From NCBI GenBank assembly GCA_965140395.1, contig OZ223205.1, positions 558,001-622,000 of the forward strand: DNA of 64,000 bases. Reading direction: 5' to 3'. The notes beneath the pieces were generated by a model. The model ran no database searches, had not been told where the DNA came from, and saw nothing but the letters and a program-made list of their open reading frames with translations. The position numbers were made by a program, and so were the translations under genes. Positions 17,122 through 24,840 of this stretch are shown piece after piece; the first letter of the stretch is position 1, and the number at the start of each line of letters is the position of its first letter. The DNA is from Parvibaculum sp002684405 (GTDB lineage: Bacteria; Pseudomonadota; Alphaproteobacteria; Parvibaculales; Parvibaculaceae).

Positions 17122-18120
17122 TTACGCCGCGAGGCCGCGTTCCTTCGCAAGCTCGGAAAGCTTCACCTCGGGCCGCGGGCCGACATGGGAGATCACCTCC
17201 GCCGCCGCCATATGGCCGAGGTGCGCGCATTCGACCGGGCTCTTGCCGCGCGACAGGCCGTAAAGGAAGCCGCCCGCATACTGGTCGCCGGCGCCCGTCG
17301 TATCGACGACCTTGGAGACCTTTTCGGCATCGGCGACATGCACTTCGCCATTGGCGACAACCACGGAACCGGCTTCGGAGCGCGTGATTGCGGCGAACTT
17401 GCAGTCCTTCAGCACCTTCTGCAGTGCTTCGTCGAAGACATCCGTCTCGTAGAGCGAGAGGATTTCCGCTTCATTGGCAAAGAGAAGATCGACCTCTTCC
17501 TTGGCGAGATTGCGGAACTCGTCGCGATAGCGGTCGACGCAGAAACTGTCGGACAGCGTCAGCGAGACGAGACGGTCGGCGCCATGCGCGATCTTCGCCG
17601 CTTCCAGAAAAGCTTCCTTCGCCTTGGGCGGATCCCACAGATAGCCTTCCATATAGGTGATGGCGGAAGCCGTGATGACGTCCGGGTCGATATCGGCAAC
17701 GGAGAGGTTCTGCGCCGCGCCGAGATAGGTGTTCATGCTGCGCTGGGCGTCGGGCGTCACCAGAATGAGGCAGCGCGCCGTCGGGTCGCCGTCGGTCGCA
17801 GGCTCGGAGGTGAAGTGCACGCCGAGCGAACGGATGTCATGGGTGAAGACATCGCCCAGCTGGTCCTTTCGCACCTTGCCGAAAAAGGCAGCCTTGCCGC
17901 CCAGCGATGCGAGACCCGCAATCGTGTTGGCGCAGGAGCCGCCGGACACTTCCGTGCCCTGTCCCATCTTCGAATAGAGCGTTTCCGCGCGCTCGGCGTC
18001 GATCAGCGTCATCGCGCCCTTTTCGATGCCGTTCGCGGTCAGGAAATCGTCATCCGCATGCGCGATCACATCCACGATCGCATTGCCGATGCCGGCCACG
18101 TCAAATTTCAGGTCGGTCAT
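17122..18120 (-). CDS. PfkB-family carbohydrate kinase, adenosine kinase-like
   Basis: A 332-residue ribokinase-fold enzyme. It has the N-terminal GNAIVDVIA and the Gly-rich GGSCANTIAGLASLGG (about residues 58-73). The PfkB signature DTTGAGDQYAGGFLYG near residue 275 contains the catalytic Asp. Alphaproteobacterial proteins of this type are annotated as adenosine kinase; the substrate cannot be proved from sequence. ATG 18120 begins MTDLKFDVAGIGNA; an upstream start would add 23 residues with no family support. Confidence 0.85.
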   Translation of the reverse strand: MTDLKFDVAGIGNAIVDVIAHADDDFLTANGIEKGAMTLIDAERAETLYSKMGQGTEVSGGSCANTIAGLASLGGKAAFFGKVRKDQLGDVFTHDIRSLGVHFTSEPATDGDPTARCLILVTPDAQRSMNTYLGAAQNLSVADIDPDVITASAITYMEGYLWDPPKAKEAFLEAAKIAHGADRLVSLTLSDSFCVDRYRDEFRNLAKEEVDLLFANEAEILSLYETDVFDEALQKVLKDCKFAAITRSEAGSVVVANGEVHVADAEKVSKVVDTTGAGDQYAGGFLYGLSRGKSPVECAHLGHMAAAEVISHVGPRPEVKLSELAKERGLAA

Positions 18121-18283
18121 GATCCTCAGCTTGGTTGATACTTGGGTGGGTTCGCGCGGCAGTATAGGGATGTGGCGCGACATGTCCAAAAGCGCGGGTT
18201 TCTGCGGGTTTGCGCGGGAGACAGCGAGCCGTTAAGCTCGCCGCTTCCCGCCCCCGGGCCCTGGTGCAAAGGATGTTGAGCGA

Positions 18284-18949
18284 ATGATCTCCGATGCGGT
18301 GCGCGCCCTGAGAGAAACCTTCTCTCCCTCCTTCCGTCGCGTCATGTGGATTTCGCTGGGCCTGACCGTCCTGCTGCTCGCCGCCTTTGGCGCGGGCGCG
18401 CAATGGGGGCTCAATGCGATGCCGCTCACGGGCACCGACTGGCTCGACACGATTATCGACATTCTGAGCCGCTTCATTGCGGTGGTGATCCTGATCCCGC
18501 TCGTCCTGCCGGTGACGACGCTGGTGGCCGGCCTCTTTCTGGAAAGCATCGCCGCGGAAGTGGAGGAGAAGGACTATCCGTCCGACGCGCCGGGCAAGGA
18601 TCAGCCCTTCTTCGCCTCCATCGTGACCGCGCTGCGCTTCACGCTGGTGCTCATTGCCTTCAATCTCGTGGCGCTGCCCTTCTATTTCATCCCCATCGCC
18701 AATGTGATCGTCTTCTGGGGCATGAATGGCTATCTGGTGGGCCGCGAATATTTCGAGCTGGTGGCGCTGCGCCATCGCGACGCGAAGGACACGAAGGCCC
18801 TGCGCCGCAGGTACTTCATGAGCGTCTTCGTGGCAGGCATCGCCATTGCCGCCTTCGCCACCGTGCCGATCCTCAACCTCTTTGCGCCGGTCTTCGGCAC
18901 CGTCTTCATGGTCCATACCTATAAAAGGATAAATGCCCGTGCGGCCTGA
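18284..18949 (+). CDS. EI24-domain integral membrane protein (CysZ-like)
   Basis: A 221-residue membrane protein with about four hydrophobic segments (residues 22-45, 62-90, 115-150 and 175-215). The layout and the loop NGYLVGREYFELVALRH are typical of the EI24/CysZ family. CysZ imports sulfate in some bacteria, but sulfate genes are absent nearby, so the substrate is open. The stop codon overlaps the next gene, a lipoprotein, by 17 bases. Confidence 0.82.
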   Translation: MISDAVRALRETFSPSFRRVMWISLGLTVLLLAAFGAGAQWGLNAMPLTGTDWLDTIIDILSRFIAVVILIPLVLPVTTLVAGLFLESIAAEVEEKDYPSDAPGKDQPFFASIVTALRFTLVLIAFNLVALPFYFIPIANVIVFWGMNGYLVGREYFELVALRHRDAKDTKALRRRYFMSVFVAGIAIAAFATVPILNLFAPVFGTVFMVHTYKRINARAA

Positions 18950-19331
18950 CTTGCGTCTATGTCTCGTTCTGGGCGCGGCACTGCTGCTCGCCGGCTGCCA
19001 GACGCCCCGTCAATATCCCGACGCGCGCGGCGGCGACGCAATGGCAAGCCTGCCCCCGCAACAGAAGCTGACGCCGGACCGTCTCGTCGGCGTCGAGCCG
19101 GACACGCTGGAACAGCGCCTCGGCAAGCCGGACTTCCGGCGCACCGAGCCGGGCTCGGAAATCTGGCAATATGGCGGAAGTGGCTGCTCGCTCTTCGTCT
19201 ATTTCTATCCCGACGATCAGGGCCGGATGGGCTCGACCTATATCGATGCCCGCCGCCGTGAGGGCGGGTCCGCCGACAAGCAGGACTGTATCGACGAAGT
19301 GGCCTCGAAGCGCACGTCGCCGATGTCTTAG
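18933..19331 (+). CDS. Small lipoprotein, SmpA/OmlA-like
   Basis: A 132-residue predicted lipoprotein with signal sequence and lipobox LAGC (Cys22). After it comes a segment with LVGVEPDTLEQRLGKPDFRR and EIWQYGGSGCSLFVYFY, which resembles the two-helix, beta-sheet SmpA/BamE-type fold. Function is unknown. Its start lies within the 3' end of the EI24 gene (17-base overlap), so the two are likely translationally coupled. A paired-palindrome repeat follows. Confidence 0.75.
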   Translation: MPVRPDLRLCLVLGAALLLAGCQTPRQYPDARGGDAMASLPPQQKLTPDRLVGVEPDTLEQRLGKPDFRRTEPGSEIWQYGGSGCSLFVYFYPDDQGRMGSTYIDARRREGGSADKQDCIDEVASKRTSPMS

Positions 19332-19352
19332 CAAGATGACGGCAGACCGGAT

Positions 19353-19440
19353 GGACCCCGGATCAAGTCGGGGGTGACGGGCATATTGGGAACCTTGCCT
19401 AAATCTCCGGCGACCTTCCGGGCTTGACCCGGAATCCATG
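19353..19440. repeat. Paired-palindrome intergenic repeat (copy 2)
   Basis: Second copy of the unit at 5104-5190. The palindromes are CCCCGGATCAAGTCGGGGG (19356-19374, one mismatch in the stem) and TTCCGGGCTTGACCCGGAA (19416-19434), 41 bases apart. Like copy 1 it lies between convergent gene ends (lipoprotein and nth). Confidence 0.75.
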
Positions 19441-19463
19441 CAGCATTGCGGTTGCGCACCGTG

Positions 19464-20111
19464 TCACGCCGCGACCGTCTTTCCCTTGAACAGGCAAAGA
19501 TCGCTCACCGGACAGGCCGGGCAGTCGGGCTTGCGCGCCTTGCACACATAGCGCCCGTGCAGGATGAGCCAGTGATGGGCGTGAAGGCGGAAGGCCTCCG
19601 GCACGCGCTTTTCGAGCTTTTGTTCGACTTCCAGCACATTCTTGCCCGGCGCAAGGCCTGTGCGGTTGGATACGCGGAAGATATGCGTATCGACCGCAAT
19701 GGTCGGCTCGCCGAAAGCGACATTGAGCACCACATTGGCCGTCTTGCGCCCCACGCCCGGCAGCGCCTCCAGCGCCTCGCGCGAGCGCGGCACCTCGCCG
19801 CCATGCTGCGCGATAAGCTGTTCCGATAGCGCGATGACGTTCTTGGCCTTGTTGCGGTAAAGCCCGATGGTCTTGATGTGGTCGGTCACCTTGCCGAGCC
19901 CGAGCTTCAGCATTTTCTGCGGCGTGTCGGCGAGCTGGAAAAGTTTCTCGGTCGCCTTGTTGACGCCCTTGTCGGTCGCCTGTGCCGACAGCACCACGGC
20001 CACCAGCAGCGTATAGGGATTATGGTATTGAAGCTCCGTCTCCGGCTCCGGCAGCGCCTTTTGCAGACGGCGGAAAAACTCTTCAATAGCGGGCTTCTTC
20101 ATCAGGGGCAT
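19464..20111 (-). CDS. nth: Endonuclease III
   Basis: Bifunctional DNA glycosylase/AP lyase that removes oxidised pyrimidines in base-excision repair. The 215-residue protein has the HhH motif LPGVGRKTANVVL with catalytic Lys123, catalytic Asp141 in AVDTHIFRVSNR, and the [4Fe-4S] cluster cysteines 190, 197, 200 and 206 (C-x6-C-x2-C-x5-C). The divergent neighbour encodes a DUF2244 protein, a pairing seen throughout Alphaproteobacteria. Confidence 0.96.
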   Translation of the reverse strand: MPLMKKPAIEEFFRRLQKALPEPETELQYHNPYTLLVAVVLSAQATDKGVNKATEKLFQLADTPQKMLKLGLGKVTDHIKTIGLYRNKAKNVIALSEQLIAQHGGEVPRSREALEALPGVGRKTANVVLNVAFGEPTIAVDTHIFRVSNRTGLAPGKNVLEVEQKLEKRVPEAFRLHAHHWLILHGRYVCKARKPDCPACPVSDLCLFKGKTVAA

Positions 20112-20181
20112 GGACAGGCTCTCCGGCTGCGGCGCTGCCGCGCATTGTCGGGCGGCGGCTCAGACCCTATTCTATACAACC

Positions 20182-20727
20182 ATGACACCATTGCCGGAAC
20201 ATCGCGGCGCCCAGCCTTTGCCGGCGGACGGGAGGCTGCATTTCAACGCCCTCATCACGCCCCATCGTTCGCTGGGGCGGCAGGGCTTCCTCGTCGTCAT
20301 GGGGATCGTGGTCGGGGTGAACTTTCTGGCCGGTCTTCTTTTCGCGCTGAAAGGCGCCTGGCTCGTTGCGCCCTTTTGCGGGCTCGACGTGGCGCTGGTC
20401 TGGTGGGCGTTCCGCGCCAACTACCGCGCCGCCCGCGCGCATGAGACCGTCCAGCTCAGTGACAGCGAGCTGATCGTGCGCCATGTGGACCAGTACGGGC
20501 GGGCGAAGGGCTATAGCTTCGAGCCTTACTGGGTGCGGCTCGATCTGAAGGAAAATCCCGACGAGACGACCGAACTCCGCCTGCGCAGCCACGGCCGCGA
20601 TCTGGAAGTCGCCTCGTTTCTTTCGGTGCCCGAGCGCCGGGACTTCGCCAACGCGCTGTCCCGGGCCCTGCATGAATGGCGGGGCGCGCCCGAACATATG
20701 TCAGAGCACGCGCCGCTGACTCAGTGA
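20182..20727 (+). CDS. DUF2244 membrane protein
   Basis: A 181-residue protein with two adjacent membrane helices (about residues 38-80) followed by a soluble C-terminal half. It matches the DUF2244 layout, with ITPHRSLGRQGF before the first helix and RAHETVQLSDSELIVRHVD after the second. Function is unknown. ATG 20182 begins MTPLPEHRG; an upstream in-frame start would add a Cys/Ala-rich extension. It converges with gpmA after four bases and is divergent from nth. Confidence 0.82.
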   Translation: MTPLPEHRGAQPLPADGRLHFNALITPHRSLGRQGFLVVMGIVVGVNFLAGLLFALKGAWLVAPFCGLDVALVWWAFRANYRAARAHETVQLSDSELIVRHVDQYGRAKGYSFEPYWVRLDLKENPDETTELRLRSHGRDLEVASFLSVPERRDFANALSRALHEWRGAPEHMSEHAPLTQ

Positions 20728-20731
20728 ACGC

Positions 20732-21364
20732 TCAGTGCGCCTCGCGCTCGATCAGCATCTTTTTCGAGAGCACTTTGCCGTTATCGTCCAGCTCATAGAC
20801 GATCGGTGCGCCGGTCGCGATGTTGAGCTTGGTGATCTCGTCTTCCGAGAGCCCGTCGAGCTGCATGACCAGCGCGCGCAGACTGTTGCCATGCGCGGCC
20901 ACAAGCACCTTCTCGCCCTTCAGCACGCGCGGCAGAATGTTCGCCTCGTAATAAGGCAGCACGCGCTCCGCCGTCATCTTCAGGCTTTCGCCGCCGGGCG
21001 GGGGCACGTCGAAGGAACGGCGCCAGATATGGACTTGTTCCTCGCCCCATTTCTCGCGGGCGTCGTCCTTGTTGAGGCCGGAGAGGTCGCCATAGTCGCG
21101 CTCGTTCAGCGCCTGGTCCTTCACGATCTCGATGTCGGTCTGTCCGAGTTCTTCCAGCAGGATGCGGTTCGTCTCCTGCGCGCGCGTCAGCGCGGAAGTG
21201 TAGGCGACGTCGAAATGATAGCCGCCCTTTTTCAGCGCTTCGCCGGCTTCCCGGGCCTCTTCCTTGCCCTGCTCGGTCAGCTCCGGATCGCGCCAGCCCG
21301 TGAAAAGGTTTTTCTTATTCCAGTCACTCTGTCCGTGGCGGACGAGAACAAGCAGGTTGGCCAA
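20732..21364 (-). CDS. gpmA: 2,3-bisphosphoglycerate-dependent phosphoglycerate mutase
   Basis: Interconverts 3- and 2-phosphoglycerate in glycolysis and gluconeogenesis. The 210-residue enzyme begins MANLLVLVRHGQSDWN with the phosphorylated His10 in the RHG motif. It has LNERDYGDLSGLNKDD and the second catalytic His in VAAHGNSLRA. The start is TTG 21364: AGGAG lies seven bases upstream, and a longer reading frame would add 63 non-homologous residues. dapB lies upstream on the same strand, separated by 128 bases that hold a palindrome. Confidence 0.95.
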   Translation of the reverse strand: MANLLVLVRHGQSDWNKKNLFTGWRDPELTEQGKEEAREAGEALKKGGYHFDVAYTSALTRAQETNRILLEELGQTDIEIVKDQALNERDYGDLSGLNKDDAREKWGEEQVHIWRRSFDVPPPGGESLKMTAERVLPYYEANILPRVLKGEKVLVAAHGNSLRALVMQLDGLSEDEITKLNIATGAPIVYELDDNGKVLSKKMLIEREAH

Positions 21365-21456
21365 GGGTCGCTCCTTTGCTCTGTAGTCTGATGAAATTGG
21401 CGCGTTTAACGAAAACGTTGAAACGCGCCAGAGTTTTTGATTTTCGCGCTTCTTGT

Positions 21457-21481
21457 CCGAAAACCGGTTCCCGCTTTTCGG
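21457..21481. repeat. Palindromic element of the CCGAAAA...TTTTCGG type
   Basis: Inverted repeat CCGAAAA (21457-21463) and TTTTCGG (21475-21481) enclosing CCGGTTCCCGC. From memory, very similar sequences recur between genes in Hyphomicrobiales genomes. Here it separates dapB from gpmA and could act as a terminator or processing signal. Confidence 0.5.
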
Positions 21482-21492
21482 AAAGCGCTTGG

Positions 21493-22308
21493 TTAGTCGA
21501 TGCCGAGTACGTCGGCCATGTCGTAAAGGCCGGGCTTGCGGCCCTGTGCCCATTGCGCAGCCTTGACGGCGCCGCGCGCGAAGATACCGCGATCTTCCGC
21601 GATGTGTCCGAGCACGAGGCGTTCATGCGCGCCGGCAAAGATCGCCTGATGTTCGCCGACCACCGAGCCGCCCCGGAGCGCAGCAAAGCCGATCGCGCCT
21701 TCCTTGCGTTCGCCGGTGATGCCGTCGCGCCCGCTCTCGAAATTGTCCTTGAGCGCGATGTTGCGCCCGTCCGCCGCCGCCTCGCCCAGCATCAATGCCG
21801 TGCCGGACGGCGCATCGACCTTGTGGCGATGATGCATTTCGACGATCTCGATATCCCATGTGGGGTCGAGCGACCGTGCCGCCTGGCGCACCAGCGCGGC
21901 GAGCAGGTTGACGCCGAGGCTCATATTGCCGGCCTTGACGATGATGGCGCTCTTCGCGGCGTCTGCGATTGTCGCCTCGTCCTCGTCGGTAAAGCCCGTG
22001 GTGGCGATCACATGTACCTTACCCGTCTTCGCCGCTTCCTGCGCGAAGGCGACACTCGCCGCGGGGCGCGTGAAATCGATGATGGCGTCGCAATCGGCGA
22101 TCGCGGCCGCGGCATCGCTGGTGGCAGTGAGGTCCAGCTTGTAGGCAAGACCGGCCAGCTCGCCGAGATCGGCGCCCAGATGCGGCGAGCCTTCCGCCTC
22201 GATACCGGCCCCGATGGCGACGCCCGGCATCTCATGCACGATCTTGAGGATCGTGCGTCCCATGCGTCCGGCGGCGCCGGTCACGGCTATCTTCAGGTCC
22301 TGGGTCAT
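21493..22308 (-). CDS. dapB: 4-hydroxy-tetrahydrodipicolinate reductase
   Basis: NAD(P)H-dependent reductase of the diaminopimelate/lysine pathway, needed for peptidoglycan. The 271-residue protein has the Rossmann loop GAAGRMG (residues 10-16), the GTTGF-like ATTGFTDE, and the signature EMHHRHKVDAPSGTA, containing the catalytic His pair and the Lys. Length is standard. No other dap genes are nearby. Confidence 0.96.
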   Translation of the reverse strand: MTQDLKIAVTGAAGRMGRTILKIVHEMPGVAIGAGIEAEGSPHLGADLGELAGLAYKLDLTATSDAAAAIADCDAIIDFTRPAASVAFAQEAAKTGKVHVIATTGFTDEDEATIADAAKSAIIVKAGNMSLGVNLLAALVRQAARSLDPTWDIEIVEMHHRHKVDAPSGTALMLGEAAADGRNIALKDNFESGRDGITGERKEGAIGFAALRGGSVVGEHQAIFAGAHERLVLGHIAEDRGIFARGAVKAAQWAQGRKPGLYDMADVLGID

Positions 22309-22374
22309 GCCTCATGCCTTTCAGTTGCCGGGGATATAGCAGGCGGAAGGGGCCGGGCCAAGTTGCGGGCAGCC

Positions 22375-23055
22375 TCAGGCGGCGCGTCTCGTTGGTAGCC
22401 CCTTGACGAGAAGCCACAGGCAAAAGCCGAGTTCCGCCGCAAGCGGTACTGCATAGGCCGGGGCGAACCCGCTCGACAGCGCCGGAGCGAGGATGCGCAG
22501 ATAGCTGCCTGCGAGATAAACCCCGCCGGCGGCCATCAGCCCATAGCCGAAAACCCCGTGCAGCCAGCCTGAGCGCAGAAGCAGCCAGCCGGTGAGAAGG
22601 CAGTTCACGCCGAAAAAGACGAGGCCGAGATCGTAGCCGAGGCTGTGCAGCTCGAGCGAGCGGCGGGCCGTTTCGGTACCGTTCCCGCCATCCCCGATGG
22701 CCAAAAGGGTCGCTTGCAGGTTGAGAAGATTGACCCCGAGGATCGCCGTCTGGATGAGGCGGAACGCCATGGCCATGAGCGCCACCGTGGCGTTCACCGG
22801 ACGCAGCAGCAGAAAAAGGAGTACGGCCAGCGCCGCATCGCAGAGCGCCATGACGCTGTCCGCCGCAATGCCGAGACGGAAAAGTCCTTCATGCGCAGCG
22901 ATCCCGGCCGCCGTCGCTGCGGCATCGCCCGGCGCGACGAGCGCGGCCCGGACGACCATCTCGCTCCAGATGCCGAGCATGATGATCGCGAGATAAAGCA
23001 GGCCTGCGAGGCGGGCGGCTTTCATCCGGTCAAAATCGCTGGCAAGGACGGTCAT
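22375..23055 (-). CDS. DUF4386 integral membrane protein
   Basis: A 226-residue hydrophobic protein with about six membrane segments. It carries the family opening ARLAGLLYLAIIMLGI and a mid-protein LNLLNLQ-like loop. DUF4386 proteins are of unknown function. ATG 23055 has GGAG eight bases upstream; ATG 23025 (MKAARLAG) is an alternative. It lies 19 bases downstream of the VOC-family gene on the same strand. Confidence 0.75.
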   Translation of the reverse strand: MTVLASDFDRMKAARLAGLLYLAIIMLGIWSEMVVRAALVAPGDAAATAAGIAAHEGLFRLGIAADSVMALCDAALAVLLFLLLRPVNATVALMAMAFRLIQTAILGVNLLNLQATLLAIGDGGNGTETARRSLELHSLGYDLGLVFFGVNCLLTGWLLLRSGWLHGVFGYGLMAAGGVYLAGSYLRILAPALSSGFAPAYAVPLAAELGFCLWLLVKGLPTRRAA

Positions 23056-23074
23056 GGCTGGCTCCGGTGCAATG

Positions 23075-23500
23075 TCATCGGGGTCTTTTACCGAGATTAT
23101 CGAAAAATCGCAGCAAGTAGCCGTCGGGATCCGCAACGACGAATTGAAGATTTCCGGCCTCCTGCTCTCCCTGCCGGTACCAGCGCTCTTCCAGCGGGAT
23201 GGGGATAGAGAGGTCGGACGCTTGAGCATTGGCATACAGCGCCCGAACGTCCGGTACCTCGATCTGGAGATTCATTCCCCGTCCGAACGGAAATTCCATT
23301 GCGGCGCTGTGGAAGCTGCGCCCCGGTCCGGTCAGCTCTTCAAGCATGAGATGGGCATTGCCAAGGGCGAGATAGGCGAAGCGTTCTTCGGGACGAGAGT
23401 AGAGGATCTTGAAGGTGAACACTTCAGTGTAGACCTTCAGCGAGGCCTCCAGATCGGTCACATCAAGTTCGGGTACAATCGCAGGCGTTTCGACGGACAT
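23075..23500 (-). CDS. VOC (glyoxalase/bleomycin-resistance) family protein
   Basis: A 141-residue vicinal-oxygen-chelate fold protein made of paired beta-alpha-beta-beta-beta modules. It has an N-terminal PELDVTDLEASLKVYTEVF and a C-terminal VVADPDGYLLRFF with the usual metal-ligand or pocket position. Members include bleomycin-binding proteins, but the substrate here is unknown. It is likely cotranscribed with the DUF4386 gene. Confidence 0.82.
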   Translation of the reverse strand: MSVETPAIVPELDVTDLEASLKVYTEVFTFKILYSRPEERFAYLALGNAHLMLEELTGPGRSFHSAAMEFPFGRGMNLQIEVPDVRALYANAQASDLSIPIPLEERWYRQGEQEAGNLQFVVADPDGYLLRFFDNLGKRPR

Positions 23501-23530
23501 GTTCTTACCCGGCAGGCGGCGGAACGAAAA

Positions 23531-23552
23531 AGGCCCCGCCGAAGCGGGGCCT
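23531..23552 (-). terminator. Intrinsic terminator of dnaJ
   Basis: Perfect 9-bp stem AGGCCCCGC/GCGGGGCCT with a CGAA tetraloop. On the minus strand it is followed directly by TTTTTC, forming a classical rho-independent terminator 21 bases past the dnaJ stop. Confidence 0.88.
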
Positions 23553-23572
23553 CTTATCCTGAACCGGATCGC

Positions 23573-24736
23573 TCAGTTCTGGAAGCTGTCCCAGAAATCC
23601 TTCACCTTGGCGAAGAAGCCGGTGCTTTCGGGATTGTTGGCGTCGCTGGACGCTTCCTCGAACTCCTTCAGAAGCTCTTTCTGTTTCTTGGTGAGTTTCA
23701 CCGGCGTTTCGACGGTGGCCTGGATATAGAGGTCGCCGAAATCGCGCGTATTGACGATGGGCATGCCCTTGCCGCGCAGGCGGAATTGGCGGCCGGTCTG
23801 GGCGCCTTCGGGCACTTTGACCTTCACCTTCTTGCCGCCGAGCGTCGGCACTTCGATCTCGCCGCCCAGCGCCGCCGTGGCGATGGAAATGGGCACCCGG
23901 CAGAACAGATCCGCCCCGTCGCGCTGGAACAGCGTGTGCGGGCGCACCGACAGGAAGATGTAGAGATCGCCGGGCGGGCCGCCGCGCAGCCCGGCCTCGC
24001 CCTCGCCCGACAGGCGGATGCGCGTGCCGTCTTCGACGCCCTGCGGAATATTCACCGAAAGCGTGCGTTCCTTCTCGATCCGGCCTGCGCCGTTGCAGGC
24101 CTTGCAGGGCTTGTCGATGGTCTGGCCGCGGCCGTGGCAGGTCGGGCAGGTGCGTTCCACCGTAAAGAAGCCCTGGCTGGCGCGCACGCGCCCGTCGCCC
24201 TGGCAGGTCGGACAGGTAACAGGGCTCGACCCCGGCTCCGCGCCGCTGCCATGGCACTCTTCGCAGGTGACGGAGCCCGGCACACGGATCTGCGCCTTTT
24301 TGCCGTCGAAGGCTTCTTCCAGCGTGATGTCGAGATTGTAGCGCAGGTCGTGACCGCGCATCCGGCCGCCATCGCCGCCGCGCCCGCGTCCGCCACCGCC
24401 ACGCCGTCCGCCCATGAATTCGCCGAACAGATCGTCGAAAATGTCGGACATGGAGGCGCCGAAATCGCCGTGGAAGCCCTGCTGACCGCCCCGGGGACCG
24501 CCCATGCCGCCATCGAACGCGGCATGCCCGAACTGGTCGTAGGCCGCGCGGGACTGCTCGTCCTTCAGGACGTCATAGGCCTCGTTCAATTCCTTGAACT
24601 TGTTCTCAGCCTCGGCATCGCCGGCATTCTGGTCGGGGTGATATTTCTTGGCGAGAGACCGGTAGGCCTTTTTCAGCTCGTCGGCTGAGGCGTTCCGGTT
24701 CACGCCGAGGATTTCGTAATAGTCGCGCTTGGACAT
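23573..24736 (-). CDS. dnaJ: Chaperone protein DnaJ
   Basis: Hsp40 co-chaperone that delivers substrates to DnaK and stimulates its ATPase. The 387-residue protein has the J domain with HPD (residues 33-35) and a Gly/Phe-rich linker with many Arg-Gly repeats. Four zinc-binding CxxCxGxG motifs follow (CEECHGSG, CPTCQGDG, CPTCHGRG, CKACNGAG), then C-terminal substrate-binding barrels. It lies 94 bases downstream of dnaK with hairpins in the gap, and has a clear terminator. Confidence 0.97.
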   Translation of the reverse strand: MSKRDYYEILGVNRNASADELKKAYRSLAKKYHPDQNAGDAEAENKFKELNEAYDVLKDEQSRAAYDQFGHAAFDGGMGGPRGGQQGFHGDFGASMSDIFDDLFGEFMGGRRGGGGRGRGGDGGRMRGHDLRYNLDITLEEAFDGKKAQIRVPGSVTCEECHGSGAEPGSSPVTCPTCQGDGRVRASQGFFTVERTCPTCHGRGQTIDKPCKACNGAGRIEKERTLSVNIPQGVEDGTRIRLSGEGEAGLRGGPPGDLYIFLSVRPHTLFQRDGADLFCRVPISIATAALGGEIEVPTLGGKKVKVKVPEGAQTGRQFRLRGKGMPIVNTRDFGDLYIQATVETPVKLTKKQKELLKEFEEASSDANNPESTGFFAKVKDFWDSFQN

Positions 24737-24787
24737 GAAGGATTACCCGGTGGGCGCTGAGCTTGGGCCCTGAAGCGGTTGAAGTCG

Positions 24788-24840
24788 GACGGGACGCGCA
24801 GACCGCATCCCGTCCACTTGTTGGAACTCCTTAGGAGTTC
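24788..24840 (-). other. dnaK-dnaJ intergenic stem-loops
   Basis: Two perfect inverted repeats: GAACTCC/GGAGTTC (24824-24830 and 24834-24840) whose three-base loop is the dnaK stop codon, and GACGGGA/TCCCGTC (24788-24794 and 24808-24814) between dnaK and dnaJ. Such hairpins may stabilise or process the dnaKJ mRNA and set the dnaK:dnaJ ratio. This is inferred from position only. Confidence 0.45.
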
